Assembly (NCBI RefSeq): GCF_907164915.1
Contig: NC_061869.1
Location: forward strand, 24,846,676-24,910,675
Length of the DNA stretch: 64,000 nt
Direction: 5' to 3'
Source: Impatiens glandulifera
Lineage: Eukaryota; Streptophyta; Magnoliopsida; Ericales; Balsaminaceae
Shown in pieces: positions 1-10,639 of the stretch. Within the stretch, counting starts at the first letter, position 1; each line of letters begins with the position of its first letter. The translations under genes and the position numbers were made by a program. Below the pieces are notes generated by a model that was not told the DNA's origin, did no database searches, and saw only the letters and a program-made list of their open reading frames with translations.

Positions 1-1
1 C

Positions 2-2008
2 ATCCCCATCAATATCGTTCGCCCCATTCCTATTCCATCTAATTCACCAAGGCAAACCGAACCCTCGGGGAGCCAGAAAACTGAATTAGCGTCAAAAGAG
101 AAAACAGAGGTCAGTATCAACTCTGAAAACTCCAAGTCCCCAAGCAAAAGAATCGAAGAGGTAATAGCCGAAGTAGGCTTAAATACCTTTGAAGCTATTG
201 AGGACGTTGTTCAAGACATTGCAAGGGAAACCGAAGACGATGTGTCAAGTCGTCGTAAATCAGTTGATCAGGTTGAGATACCCGATCAGAGTGAAGTTCA
301 ACCGGTCGAAGAAACGGCCAAAACCGCAGACATTACTCCTCCGGCTCACGAGGGTAACACTGAAGAACAGGAACCATCCGGTTCCGCGGGGTACAAGTCA
401 GTTCCAGATAACACAACAAACCAATCGGCTCAAGATGGGCCATCCGACTCGGCACTCATACCTGAAGGGTCAGTTCAGGTTAACAAAGGAAAAGAGGTCC
501 TTATTGAAGACTCAGCGGTGACAGGAAAAGGTACTCTGCAAACCGGCCCCCAACCAGAAATCCTAACCGGGGACACAGCCAACATTTCAGCAGAACAAGA
601 GGATGAATTATTCGAGGAACTTTTCAGGGATATGAACAAAAGCGCTAGTGATGTGATTTCACCATACCTCATGTGGGTAAAGCTTCGTTGTGAGACAAAG
701 CTATCGAATATGATTCCAGGGATGAGCGGCAACAAGCATTGGGACAGACTCATAAAGCTAGAAGAAAAGGCCCTCAAACTGGCACACACCAATCTCATTC
801 AACCCGCCTTCAACAAAACCGCGGTAATTCGCGAAAACGCCCGGTTACAAGCTGTTGAGGATGCCCTGAAGGAAGTGGAAGGAGCAACACTAACTCCAAT
901 TGAAAGGAGAATGTCTGAACGGTTTCTTCCAGTACGAGAAAAGCTTCTGCAAAGTCTTGACAATCTTGATGCACAATGGAGAAACGGCTGCCGACACCAA
1001 CTTAGCAATGCCGACCAATATAAGAGTAAGCCCTTCTTTATTGTCGGGGAGACTTCTAGAACAGCGGAAAACCTGGAACAAGATCCTTCTCAAACCTCTA
1101 AGGCTCCGGAAATCGATCAAATGAAGCAGGCGGTGGTTGATACAATTGATTCATGTCTTGGAAGTTACAAAACCGCAACCGATGAGAGGATTGCAATAGC
1201 TGAAGCTAATTTATCAAACACTATCCGGGGATCCGTACAAACCGAAATAGCCAACACCGTTCACACATCTATCACGTCCATGATAGATGAGGCTGTGCAA
1301 ACCTCCGTGAAATCTTTGATCGCAGAAACCATCCAAACCGCAACCGCTCCCCTGTTAGATATGCTGCAGACAATGGCTTTTCAAATTGGGGAGATGTCCA
1401 AACTCCAAGTCAGCAAGACTCAACAGCAAATCGAGTCTGATGCCGAAACCACTAAGAGGCTGCAAGATGAAGAAAGGGAAAGGAAACGGGTGCAGAAGGA
1501 AATAGAGGACAAAGATCATGAGCTTGCCCAGAAATGCAACGAGGAAGAACAGGCAGTCATCCAGGAACCCACACCGGCTCAACCGTCCCATTCAATGAAC
1601 ACAAGAAACAAGAAGAAACGGAGCGCGGTTGCGAAGGTAATCAAACGGGCAGAACGAAGCAGCCAAAGAACAATTGAACCAGTCGGGCTGAATGCGCAAC
1701 CTCTTGATGAAGAAGAAGAAGAGGACATCGAAGAATTCAACCGGCGCAAAAGGAGGACAATTGAAAGTTCAACCGCAACTACAAGCTCCAGACCAATTAT
1801 TGCTCCACCGCCTCATCCTTCAAAACCAGTTTGTGCCGGTTTTGGATTTGGCAAAAGGACTCCCGGCATCTCAAGTGTATGTGCCGGAATTCTGATTGCC
1901 GCTGAAAGACGCGACAGGGAGTGGAAGGCAAGGGAAGAGGAAGAAAGAAGACAGCTTGAAAAGGACCTGGAGAAAGATCTTGAAAAGGGGGGACCATCCA
2001 AGCCTTAG
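2..2008 (+). CDS. Accessory ORF (aORF) of Sirevirus A1, C-terminal part, cut by the window edge
   Basis: The frame is open from base 2 and stops with TAG at 2006-2008, so the true start lies outside the window; the apparent start at 242 is a GTG, not an ATG. About 668 codons are visible. An acidic, Ser/Thr/Pro-rich stretch comes first. It is followed by a long helical region (about 600-1560) of amphipathic repeats of the type IANTVHTSI and SLIAETIQTA, then a Glu/Lys/Arg-rich segment, a basic cluster around 1600-1650 (NTRNKKKRS, nuclear-localisation-like), a run of acidic residues and a charged coiled-coil tail (EEEERRQLEKDLEKDLEK). I see no signal peptide or membrane segment, so an envelope role is not supported. 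It lies directly before the polypurine repeats and the 3' LTR, the position of the extra ORF of Sireviruses. The C-terminal part of A2's distal aORF has the same layout. Function unknown. Confidence 0.75.
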   Translation: MPINIVRPIPIPSNSPRQTEPSGSQKTELASKEKTEVSINSENSKSPSKRIEEVIAEVGLNTFEAIEDVVQDIARETEDDVSSRRKSVDQVEIPDQSEVQPVEETAKTADITPPAHEGNTEEQEPSGSAGYKSVPDNTTNQSAQDGPSDSALIPEGSVQVNKGKEVLIEDSAVTGKGTLQTGPQPEILTGDTANISAEQEDELFEELFRDMNKSASDVISPYLMWVKLRCETKLSNMIPGMSGNKHWDRLIKLEEKALKLAHTNLIQPAFNKTAVIRENARLQAVEDALKEVEGATLTPIERRMSERFLPVREKLLQSLDNLDAQWRNGCRHQLSNADQYKSKPFFIVGETSRTAENLEQDPSQTSKAPEIDQMKQAVVDTIDSCLGSYKTATDERIAIAEANLSNTIRGSVQTEIANTVHTSITSMIDEAVQTSVKSLIAETIQTATAPLLDMLQTMAFQIGEMSKLQVSKTQQQIESDAETTKRLQDEERERKRVQKEIEDKDHELAQKCNEEEQAVIQEPTPAQPSHSMNTRNKKKRSAVAKVIKRAERSSQRTIEPVGLNAQPLDEEEEEDIEEFNRRKRRTIESSTATTSSRPIIAPPPHPSKPVCAGFGFGKRTPGISSVCAGILIAAERRDREWKAREEEERRQLEKDLEKDLEKGGPSKP

Positions 2009-2109
2009 TCTTTTTCTTTCTTTCCTTAGAAACAATTTATGTTTAAACTATGTTTCAGAACTTGGTTATTTTATCATATTTCTCTTTATTAGTTTCCACA
2101 TACCTTTTT

Positions 2110-2409
2110 GAAAAATCAAACACAAGTTTTGAATATTTATTCTAAATAATCAAAAAGGGAGAAATTGATAAACAAGTTTTTCAAACCGGCCACACATCAC
2201 AAGTTTTGAATATTTATTCTAAATAATCAAAAAGGGAGAAATTGATAAACAAGTTTTTCAAACCGGACACACATTACAAGTTTTGAATATTTATTCTAAA
2301 TAATCAAAAAGGGAGAAATTGATAGAAAAATTAAGTAAGTTAATTTTCAAACCGGCCACACATTACAAGTTTTGAATATTTATTCTAAATAATCAAAAAG
2401 GGAGAAATT
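2110..2409 (+). repeat. Four tandem repeats, each with a polypurine tract (PPT), before the A1 3' LTR
   Basis: A unit of about 77-89 bp is repeated. Each copy holds AAGTTTTGAATATTTATTC followed by the purine tract AAAAAGGGAGAAATTGAT, at about 2152, 2230, 2306 and 2395. The last tract abuts the LTR start. The third copy also carries the first 30-40 bases of the LTR (TGATAGAAAAATTAAG). Multiple PPTs upstream of the 3' LTR are a described feature of Sireviruses. A2 has two related copies (50144-50400). Confidence 0.85.
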
Positions 2410-3626
2410 GATAGAAAAATTAAGTAAAGTTAATTTTTGGAACCGGCTAGACAAACTAAACAGCTGTTAACTTTAATGTGCAAGTACAAATCAAATCGTA
2501 TGAACCGGTTGGGGCATCATAAACCGGTTGTTGAAATCCTTCAAAGAAATCAGTTCCAAGTGATCAAGTTAAAGATCAGAGGAACCGGTTTTCACTCTCT
2601 CAAGCGACCAGTCAGCAAAGACAAAAGTTTACCAGTCGGATCATACTGCACAAGATACAAAACCGGAAAATTCAAACTTCAAGAGTGACGTAACATGACG
2701 AAACAGATGTGTCTTGAAGGAATAAAAGAAGATCGGATCCGATCGGAAGTATGCGAGGAAAGCAATGATGCTTTATTGATCTGAAGTTGACAACCAAAGG
2801 TGCATGCCCAACACGTGTCCAAATCTGAAAACCGATTATGTCATCTTATACTCAGAGCTGCCTACATGACTGCCAAGTGTTGAGGAATGTGAAGCGTGCA
2901 AGCAACCTCTCTGCACCGGCGTGATAATGATCAACCAATCCAGAGGAGAGAGAAGAAAAACGACCGTTGGCTCTTCTCAACTATAAAAGGAAGATGAAAC
3001 GTCTTCATTTAATGCAAGTCACGAAAGCAGTTGTGGATCACGAAAAACGAATCATAAAAGCAATAAGTTAGAGAGATAAACTCTAATATTCCAAACCGGT
3101 GTGTCTAAAACCGGAAGCTTTTTGTATCTTGTTGTGTTGAGTTATTGTATTACATCAAAGAGTGAATTGGTGTAACCGGCGAGTAGCGAGTTGGGCTCGA
3201 CCGGCAGTGTTGTTGTAACTATACAAGTTAGTGGAGATACTTCTCATAACCTGAGAAGAAGGGGTGACGTAGGAGAGTTTGCTCCGAACATCCATAAAAA
3301 TCCTTGTCTCGTGTTCTTTCTTTCGCTTTCATTACTTACTTACTTAACCTAACCTCAAACCAATCGTACTCCGTAAACCGGTCCATTTATATCCATAAAA
3401 CCGACTCCTTCTAAAACATCATCTAAAGTCGCATACGTTGCTTCAAACTGAAACAGACATTTCCGCCCTTGAACCCGGTTCAAGAGTCTGTAACAGCTTG
3501 TGTAGTGCTGAGAACGGTTTTAGTCTCTAACCGGACTATCACCAAAGTGTTGTGTGTGTTGTAAGCGGCCACCCTTCCTAAAATCGGAAACACCCCGGTC
3601 CTCCAAGGGCGTCCCCGATCCTAACA
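2410..3626 (+). repeat. 3' LTR of Sirevirus A1 (family A)
   Basis: It begins TGATAG right after the PPT and ends GATCCTAACA, giving TG...CA ends and 1217 bp. A TATA box (TATAAAAG) sits at 2992-2999. AACCGGTT palindromes are frequent in the first 600 bp. At 3247-3300 lie a CTTCTC/GAGAAG hairpin and the GGGGTGACGTA...GAACATCCATAAA motif shared by the Sirevirus LTRs here. The end matches the family A LTRs at 48877 and 60438, although the first bases differ (TGATAG against TGTTAG). Confidence 0.85.
2992..2999 (+). promoter_or_regulatory. TATA box of the A1 LTR promoter
   Basis: TATAAAAG lies about 580 bp into the LTR, which fits the U3/R boundary. A3 (61094-61101) and A2 (49490-49497, minus) have the same octamer in the same context, followed by a purine-rich GGAGG/GGAAG stretch. 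Confidence 0.7.
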
Positions 3627-4054
3627 GCCGGTTTGCAGATTCGGACTCGTGTCAGGCATGCACCTTCCGGCTGTCGAAGTCGGATCAGTAAATCATCATT
3701 GTTTTCCTCGCATGCTTCTGATCGGATCTTATCTTCGTTTATCCCTTCGAGACACGTCTATTTCGTCATATTAGGTCATCTCTGCAGATTGTAGTTTCCG
3801 GTTGTTTCTTACACAGTATAGTCCGGCTGGAATGTAAACTTGTCTTTGCTAGCCGGTCTCTTGAGAGAGTTAAAACCGGTTCCTCTGATCTTGACTTGAT
3901 CACTTGGAACTAGATTTCTTTGAAGTATTCTTCAGCCGGTTTATGAGGCTCCGGCCGGTTTGTGCAATTCGATCTGTTCCTGCACATAGAAGTTAATAGT
4001 TGTTTAGTTTTTCTAGCCGGTTCCAAAAATTAACTTTACTTAATTTTTCTATCA
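3627..4054 (-). repeat. Inverted, truncated family A LTR (element A0), U3 part only
   Basis: Read on the minus strand from 4054, this begins TGATAGAAAAATTAAG and follows the first ~428 bp of the A1 LTR (2410 to about 2835) with scattered differences. It stops exactly where A1's 3' LTR ends. The TG end at 4054 cuts into the accessory ORF of element E, as expected for the 5' terminus of a minus-strand element inserted there and later split by A1. The bases 3627-3631 (GCCGG) and 4055-4059 (CGACT) are then predicted target-site duplications whose partners lie left of the window. Confidence 0.75.
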
Positions 4055-4777
4055 CGACTCCTTGGAGTTCTTTATTTGAGTGAGAGTGTTGGCGACGGTG
4101 AAGACGTTGAACACTCGGCTAGAATTAATAGGCTCGGAATTCCCCATAGGAACCCATAAGTGTTCCAACAATCGGCTGAGTTGAGCAGCAAAACTCACAC
4201 TCTCATTGTTCTTGGAATCAATCGTCGCACACAGGTTCAAGAAGAGCGTTGAAGCCCAGTTAACCTTAATACCCTTGGAAATGGCCGTCATACAATCAAA
4301 ACGATCTTGACTATAGAGATGGAAAGATCATGTCCTTCCTTGAAGAGAATTTGCAACAATATCATTCAACAAGATGAAATGGGGTTTGAGAACCTTCTTA
4401 CTCCTATTTAATCTGATTTCTGAACCGTCGGCTGAGAAAACATTCTTCATTTACGCAATGATTTCTGATGGGAGATTCATATTGAACGTGTCACCCTCCG
4501 ATGGAAGTTTGAAAAACTATGCATAGGACGCCTCGTTGAAAGAAATAATTGTATTATTCACCGTTTCTGTGATAGAATCGCCAACCATAGTTGTCGATTT
4601 AAAGAACTCCCGGACTTCTTTCTCGTAGAAGATGGACGGTCCACCGATATACTTCCCGAGGACAGAATACTCTAGAGATCTGAACGTGTCGACCACCTCC
4701 TATTGATCGAACGTATACACGGAGGGAAAATCCACCTGAAAAGTACAATGTCCGAGGGTAATCCTTTTGTTGCCCAT
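4055..4777 (-). pseudogene. Accessory ORF of Sirevirus E, broken and cut by A0
   Basis: It starts with ATG at 4777 (MGNKRITLGHCTFQVDF). The QVDF block near the start recurs in the other aORFs of the window. Stops and frame changes interrupt it. The last ~79 codons, in one frame (4291-4055), contain GIKVNWASTLFLNLC, the signature shared by all five aORFs whose N-terminal part is visible. The ORF runs directly into the inverted LTR at 4054, so its C-terminal part is missing. The type resembles the 'putative plant transposon protein' domain, by recollection and not by search. No enzymatic motif is seen. Confidence 0.65.
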
Positions 4778-4895
4778 TTTGAGAGAAGATGAACAGACAC
4801 AAGATAAACAAGGGTTTTTAGAGAGAGGTTTGGAGAAATCTAGGGTTCTTGAGAGATTTGAGATTGAAAAACTTTTCAATCACATGTAGGATGTC

Positions 4896-4903
4896 CTTAA
4901 ATA
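4896..4903 (-). promoter_or_regulatory. Putative internal TATA box of the E aORF
   Basis: TATTTAAG on the minus strand lies 119 bp upstream of the ATG at 4777. It is followed by a pyrimidine-rich leader (CTCTCTCTAAAAACCC). The other four aORFs have the same arrangement. Confidence 0.5.
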
Positions 4904-5690
4904 GATTTCCAAGAGTCGCATGGCTTAACCGTCACTTTTCCAAAGGGTAGGACCCATTAATTAATATTAGACGTCTTTTCCCAAAGGTCATAATTAATTT
5001 TGAGGGTATATAAGTCATTCTCTCTTAACTTGAAAGACACATGGCTTCAAGTTATTTGAAGATGACTGTTTGTATGTTTGAACGGGAGAATTAGATGACA
5101 CAGCATGTAGGACGGCTGTCCTTTATCAGTCTAATACACACGTAGTTAGACGTTTTTCTTACTTCTACAATTTATGAGATCTAAACGTCTATTAGACACA
5201 TGAGTCTATTAGACGCAGGTGTCTAATCACGTGTCTTATAAACGTCTAACGTCTATTAGACATCGACGTCTAATTACGCATGAACAACACGTATTAGACG
5301 TGTGTTTGGTTAGACGTGAGCTTCCAATTGCTCTCTTCTCATAAACGTATAATCGTCTATTAGACATCAACGTCTAACCGCGCAGGTTATTAACCAAGAC
5401 ACATTGACTTAGATGCATAGAGTGTGTAAGTAAAAATCTGTCTAAGTACATGATTTTTCTTTTAGACGACCTCGTCTAATAGACCGATTAAAGGATTTTG
5501 TCTGCGTGCATCTTTATTTTCACAATAAGTTTCCCTCTCAATTTATGCATGTACAAAATGAATAAATAAATGTTTTGAGGTCCTTGAGACCAAAAATATT
5601 CTTAAAACATAAAACACTTAGTCCTTAGGAATGGCAATAGCCATTGTTGATCTTCTAAAATATATACTCAGAAGTGATGATCCATGCTTC
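4904..5690 (-). other. Spacer between gag remnant and aORF of E, with TTAGAC/GTCTAA repeats
   Basis: No ORF. About 5090-5480 holds a degenerate array of TTAGACGT/ACGTCTAA words, the same palindromic words that fill the LTRs of this family. The matching pol-aORF spacer of B1 (37250-37500) has them too. At 5520-5690 short stretches resemble the end-of-pol spacer of B1 (ATTTATGCATGTA). Pol is absent, so a deletion joins the gag/protease boundary to this spacer. Confidence 0.7.
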
Positions 5691-7548
5691 CTTTCTATCG
5701 CTTCCCTATATCACCTACATAAGAAAATATTTACAAACTTTGGTAGCCACATTCACTTGGGTCCTCGATCAATCAGTCCCTTATGAATCCATATTTGAGT
5801 TATTTTGATGGATTTCCCATTTTGTGTTGTAATTAGTGCGTATGATTTTGACTTAGAAGACGCCTCCCTGCTAACCACTAATCCCTTAACTTTTGAAGAT
5901 GATTTTCTTTTAAAACTCATTGACTTTGAGTCAGGTTTTAGATTGCAAGACTTTCTGGCTACATCTAACTTAGTTTTTAGCCAGTTAACAGTCGGCGGAA
6001 CATAAGTTATTTCATTCTTCAAAACTAACTCTTCATGAATATGATTAGGTTCAATGTCAGTTAAACTCCCTTTGATAAAACTTATTGGCTTAAGCTTGTC
6101 AGTTGCTGATTTTAACTTTTTGTAGGGCTGGTTTGGGTCATTGCTATCAAATCCTAAACCGAATTTGGATCCAGCAGGTTTCAATAGACTAATCTGATAT
6201 TTGACAGCTTCTCCAGATCTTGTCCAAGCATTAACAACATCGTTTAACCTTTTGTTTTTAGAAAAAAGAATTTGAATCTGTTCCTTGAGCATCTCATTCT
6301 CAGATGAGATCTCAATCTTGTCATTTTCAAGAGTTTTTAATTCTAGAGTTTGAGACAAAGCAGGTTGAGATATTTTAGATGAAGACTTTATTTCATTTAG
6401 GGATTCTTCTAGCTTTCTGTACTCTATGACCATGTCATCTAGTGCAGCTACCAGTTGTTCCCTTGAATTTTTTTTAGAAAAGAAGTCAAATACCTTAGAT
6501 TCCTGAGTTTCTTCTTCTCTTTCCATGAAGCAAGCAACCTCGTCTTCATCACTATCGCTGGATGAAAAGTAAGAATCGTTATATTTTTGTTTGTTTTTCT
6601 CGTCCCCTGCCACAAGAGCCTTCAACTCCTTTTCTTCGTCCTTCTTCTTCTCATCACGCTTCGGCTTCCAACATTCCGATTGATAATGACCTAGAATTCC
6701 ACAATTAAAACACTTAACGTTAGCTTTGGATTTCTTATTATCATTTGAATTTGAAGAGCTTGAGTTAGAGTTGTTGTTCTTAATGAAGTCGTCAAACTTC
6801 TTCACGAAGAGAGACATGGCATCGTTGTTGAGTTGTTAGGCAACTATCTTCACATCCGGAGCAGTAGGTGACTCTTCAACAGTCACCAAAGCTTTGGAAA
6901 TGATGATGGATGAGGGTTGATTTTCTTCAATCCTTGAGTTAACTTGAACTCATATGCCTTGAGATCAGCAAACAGATCGAAGAGTGAGATCTTGTTGAGG
7001 TCTTTGGATTCCCTCATAGAAATCAGTTTTATGTCCCATTCCCTTGGAAGAGCACGCATGACCTTAATAGCAATCTCCATGCTGCTATAGGTCTTGCCAA
7101 GAATAGAAAGTGTGGAGATTATTTTGCTGAACCTTGTGTGAAACTCAGTCATTGTTTCTCAAGGACGCATTTTGAAACTGTCAAACTATTGAGTGGCAAC
7201 CATGATCTTGCTCTCATTTGTTTGCTCATTGCCCTCACACAGTTGGGTAAGTCTGTCCCAGATCTCCTTAGCAGTATCACACTCAATGAAGTAATTGAAC
7301 ATATTGTCATCAAGAGATGTGTACAGAATGTCTAATGCCATGTTGTTGAGGTTGTTTCTCCTCTTGTCTTCATTTGTCCATTCGGATTTCTACTTTTCAA
7401 TTTTGTTGGGACAATCTGTAATAACACACCACATGTCGTCATGAAGAGAAGAAAGGTGAGCACGAACTCTCTTCTTCCACACGATATAGTTTTCTATTGA
7501 GAATGTGGGGATTGCGATAGCACTGGCATCTTTGGTTATGGTCGACAT
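5691..7548 (-). pseudogene. gag: gag of Sirevirus E
   Basis: The start is ATG at 7548, 45 bp inside the LTR edge. The order is: N-terminal capsid region with the KEIWD motif (to about 7190, with two nonsense codons), the MTEFHTRFSKI... block (7152-6883), a short broken linker, then an intact 354-codon stretch (6817-5753). That stretch carries the CCHC zinc knuckle CFNCGILGHYQSEC near its residue 36, an acidic DSDEDE region, a coiled coil (residues ~130-200) and the conserved gag C-terminus IWIHKGLIDRGPK. Capsid protein of Sirevirus type. Homologues here are the gags of D, B1, A2 and A3. After the GPK end only about 60 bp of leader to protease follows before a deletion removes protease, integrase, RT and RNase H. 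Confidence 0.8.
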
Positions 7549-7592
7549 TCTTAGTGATAACTTGAGAATAGAAACAGGGTTCTTATAAAAAT

Positions 7593-8755
7593 TGAAAGGA
7601 TCGGTGGCACCAATAGAGACAGGGGTCTAACTATTGATGACAACTTAAAAAAACAAAAAATGGTTTGATAGGAATCCTGTTAAGAATTAATATCACTTTC
7701 TATTCTTCGCAAACCTTTGCAAACTCTTGAAGCGATTCAAGTGCGGAAATGTTTACTTGGGTTTGAAGCTAAGAACGGATGAAAGAATGAAGGAGAATAT
7801 AAAAGACACAAAGAGTTGTTTATGGATGTTCGGAGTAAAACTTTCCTACGTCACCCCTTCTTCCAACCACCGGAAGGATTCACTATACTTCTCTTTGAAT
7901 TAAATACAGTTTCAGTGCTAGCTAACTGTTGAATAGAACAAACTTTGTTCAACTTACATAAGGTTTAAAGATATAAGTCAGTTAGACAGGGTTTTGATTA
8001 TATATCTCTCTTGATATACAAACTCAATAAGTAAACAAGTGAGCAATTCGAAAGATTGATTGTAAGTTTGGCAGATCGATGGTTCGTTCGTTGTCCTTGA
8101 GGATATTTAAATAAAGAACAGGTACCAATGGTCGAATCTTCTGCATTGACACGTAGCAAGAACCCATGGGACAGCCTCCATAGTACACATGTACAACAGA
8201 CATTGTGCACAAAGATCGTGGCCGTACCAATCTGGTGGTGCGCTGAATATTCTTCGAGAATTTTCCTGCAAGAAACAAGTAGTGGGAAGAATATTTTCAT
8301 ACGTGGCATTCTTTCATTGGATGCAACAAGTTGTCGTACTGATTTGGACGGACTAGTGGAGCAGGAATAGCGTATAGCTAGTTGATCGTGGTTAGACAGA
8401 TGCTAACTTCAAGCAACTGCTGAAGCGAGGCATTAGACGTGCTCCATTAGACTTCCAAGTCTAATGAAGTTAGACGTCCCCGTCTAATATCAGGATCCAT
8501 TAAACCACCAAGTCTAATGGAGTTAGACGACATGTCTAACTACGTGTCGCTTCAGACTAATCTGAAGAAGTTAGACTCCCTGCGTCTAACTTTCATCTGT
8601 TAGACTGCACATCTAACTACGTCTGTTAGACTGCACGTCTAACTACGTATCTGTTAGAATGCACGTCTAACTACATCTGTTAGACTGCACGTCTAACTAC
8701 GTATCTGTTAGACTGTACGTCTAACTACGTCTGTTAGACTGCACGCGCATCCTTA
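7593..8755 (-). repeat. 5' LTR of Sirevirus E (family B), truncated at its outer end
   Basis: The inner end is at 7593 (minus strand ...GATCCTTTCA), next to a degenerate primer site (TTTTATAAGAACC where the consensus is TTGGTATCAGAGC). The shared motif with its CTTCC/GGAAG hairpin lies at 7821-7880. From 8420 to 8750 it holds TTAGAC/GTCTAA words, the last part as ~30 bp units GTTAGACTGCACGTCTAACTA. The outer ~200 bp present in B1's LTRs (ending TGTTGGGTC) are missing; at 8755 the sequence switches to a Ty3/gypsy RT. Confidence 0.75.
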
Positions 8756-9310
8756 CGTTCTTCTTCAAGTTGGGAACCACATTGGCTATCCAAGTGGGGT
8801 AGTCCACAGTTTCAAGGAATTTTATTTACAACTATTTCTGTACTTTTTATTTAACCTAGGAAATAACATCGATTTTCATCCGTCTTAACCTTTGTTTAAT
8901 GGGTTTGACCTCTAGATAGAGGGGAATTTGATGTCGAACAAAAGTAGGATCCACTACGGGCATATCCTTGTAAGACCAGGTGAACACGTATGTTGGACTT
9001 TTGCAATTCAATCATCTCATGAAGTTTGTCATTTCTTAGGCTTTATCCAATCAATATGTTTTGAGGATCGTCATGAGTATTGAGGTTCACTTCGATTTTG
9101 TCATCGCTCCGAAAACGATTTTGTCATCGTGTTCCAAGAAGTTTAAATTCAAAATTAAATTCATCATTATCCTCTGACATATATATTTGAAACTGTACTC
9201 TAGAGTTTTATTGAATGCTTTATTACAAAAAGAAGATGACATATCATCAAGATTGTCATTGCAGACGTCCTTATTTATTACAACAACATACATTATTTCA
9301 CAATCCAAAA
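8756..9310 (-). pseudogene. pol: Start of Ty3/gypsy reverse transcriptase (element F), truncated
   Basis: Conceptual translation with stops gives the classic N-terminal RT block of plant gypsy elements: FTWSYKDMPVVDP, then KPIKQRLRR, then YPTWIANVVPNLKKN at about 8763-8830. It breaks off before the RT catalytic motifs, exactly where the E LTR begins. RT palm, RNase H and integrase are therefore absent from this side. If E inserted here, they should lie left of the window. Confidence 0.7.
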
Positions 9311-10340
9311 GGGTGTGATGTTGTTATCAACACTCAGGTTGATTACAGGAGATTTATCAACTTCTAGGAGGTTTGTGGAGTTTATCTTACAATAGTCTTC
9401 ATTAAGAACGACGTCCTTGTTTGTTAGAGAAAGATCTCTGACCAGCTTTTCCAGGGTTTTATGCCAACAAGCAATCCTTTTCCTAATTATATTAAGGGAT
9501 GAATTAGGGTCAAAAGAACAATCTAAAAAGATTTCAAAACCTGGAGAGCGAGTTTGTAAAACTTGGTTGAAGAAATGTTTGGGGAAGTCAAGACATATTT
9601 TGATTTCTCCTTCTCGCACAAACTGCCCCTTTAAGGTTGGAGGAATAGGCATATATTGTTTAGAAACTTTACCTTTTCTGGATTCCTCACCCGCTTTCGG
9701 AGTATAACCGACACCGAAGTTGTCTGAGTTATAACAAGACCAAGGGAAAGAAGTCATGCCAGTAGAATTTAACCCTAGACCCATTCCTGGGAAATATCCT
9801 TGCCTTGCCTAAATATAGAACATATGTCGAACCCACTTAACTCAATCTCGGGGTTAGTGGAGTGAGTTGAATTGAAAATAATTGCAACGTATTTCTCATC
9901 TTCTTTGGTGACGAGTTTACCGTTAGCCATGCAACATATTTTCTGATGTAAGGTGGAGGCGAGAGCTTTAGCCTGATGCAACCAGGGTCATCCTAAGATT
10001 AGATTGTATGATGGTCGCATGTTGATTACGCAGAATTCTACCTCTAAAGGTGTATCAACTATGTAGATTGTTGTTCTGAAGTTACCCATAATCTCTCAAC
10101 GAGGATTATCAAAGCCACGGACGGACAAGTTTGAGGTAAGAACTTTATCTGTAGAAATACCGATTTCCTTTATAGTCTTCTAAGGACTATATGTTCAATG
10201 TTGAACCATTGTCGATGAGAGTCATAGGAATGACTTTATCAGCCATCTTTATAGAAATATAAAGAGCCTTAACATGAGGTTTATCGGGTGTAGGTAGGTA
10301 TTTCTCCTCAAAACTTATCATGTTGATTTGAACAGTGTTG
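9311..10340 (-). pseudogene. Protease region and linker of Ty3/gypsy element F
   Basis: Near 10207-10220 the minus strand encodes MTLIDNGSTLN, the D-N-G form of the aspartic-protease active site seen in many plant gypsy elements. About 60 codons later comes the YNLILG-PWLHQAKALASTLHQK block (9981 onward), also typical of gypsy protease. An open stretch of 163 codons (9784-9293) follows, with GLGLNSTGM near its start; it corresponds to the variable linker to RT. Several stops and shifts interrupt the frame between 10340 and 9981. Confidence 0.65.
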
Positions 10341-10639
10341 AGATGACACCAACCAACTCTTTAGGATTCGTATTGGATGGTATACTAGCCTAGCTTAGCT
10401 CATTCAGAACAGAATTCCAATGCTCGATAGAATATGTTAAGATTTCCCATATGGAAATATTGGCATTGGTCTTCTTAAGCTGAGAAAGAAGACTATCACC
10501 AGGGTTTAAAGCTCTAGACTCGTTTTCCCTTCTTGGATTGTTAGATGAACTAGGTAGATTAACCGCAGGGGTTGTTTTCATGAAACTGGGTTGGATGTCG
10601 TCTCTAGTTCGGATTGTTTAGACTATCGTTTCACTATTT

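Larger units (their letters stand above)
4055..8755 (-). mobile_element. Sirevirus E: pol-less remnant (LTR - gag - aORF)
   Basis: The order on the minus strand is 5' LTR, primer site, gag, a spacer with LTR-like repeats, aORF with its own TATA box, then interruption by A0. The enzyme-coding part is absent, so the copy could only have moved with enzymes supplied by other elements, or it lost pol after insertion. Confidence 0.7.

Noticed and set aside
189..521. Numerous short ORFs on other strands or frames (for example 189-521, 5805-6005, 13549-13965, 20412-20657)
   Set aside because: They overlap recognised genes in other frames and have no motif; shadow ORFs.
242..2008. A complete 588-codon gene starting at 242
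   Set aside because: The start is a GTG in the middle of an open frame that extends to the window edge; it is the C-terminal part of an accessory ORF.
8420..8750. CRISPR-like array of ~30-bp repeats (also at 34690-35690 and 43000-43790)
   Set aside because: Spacing is irregular, the 'spacers' are themselves repeats, the arrays lie inside plant LTRs, and no cas genes exist. They are LTR U3 palindrome arrays.
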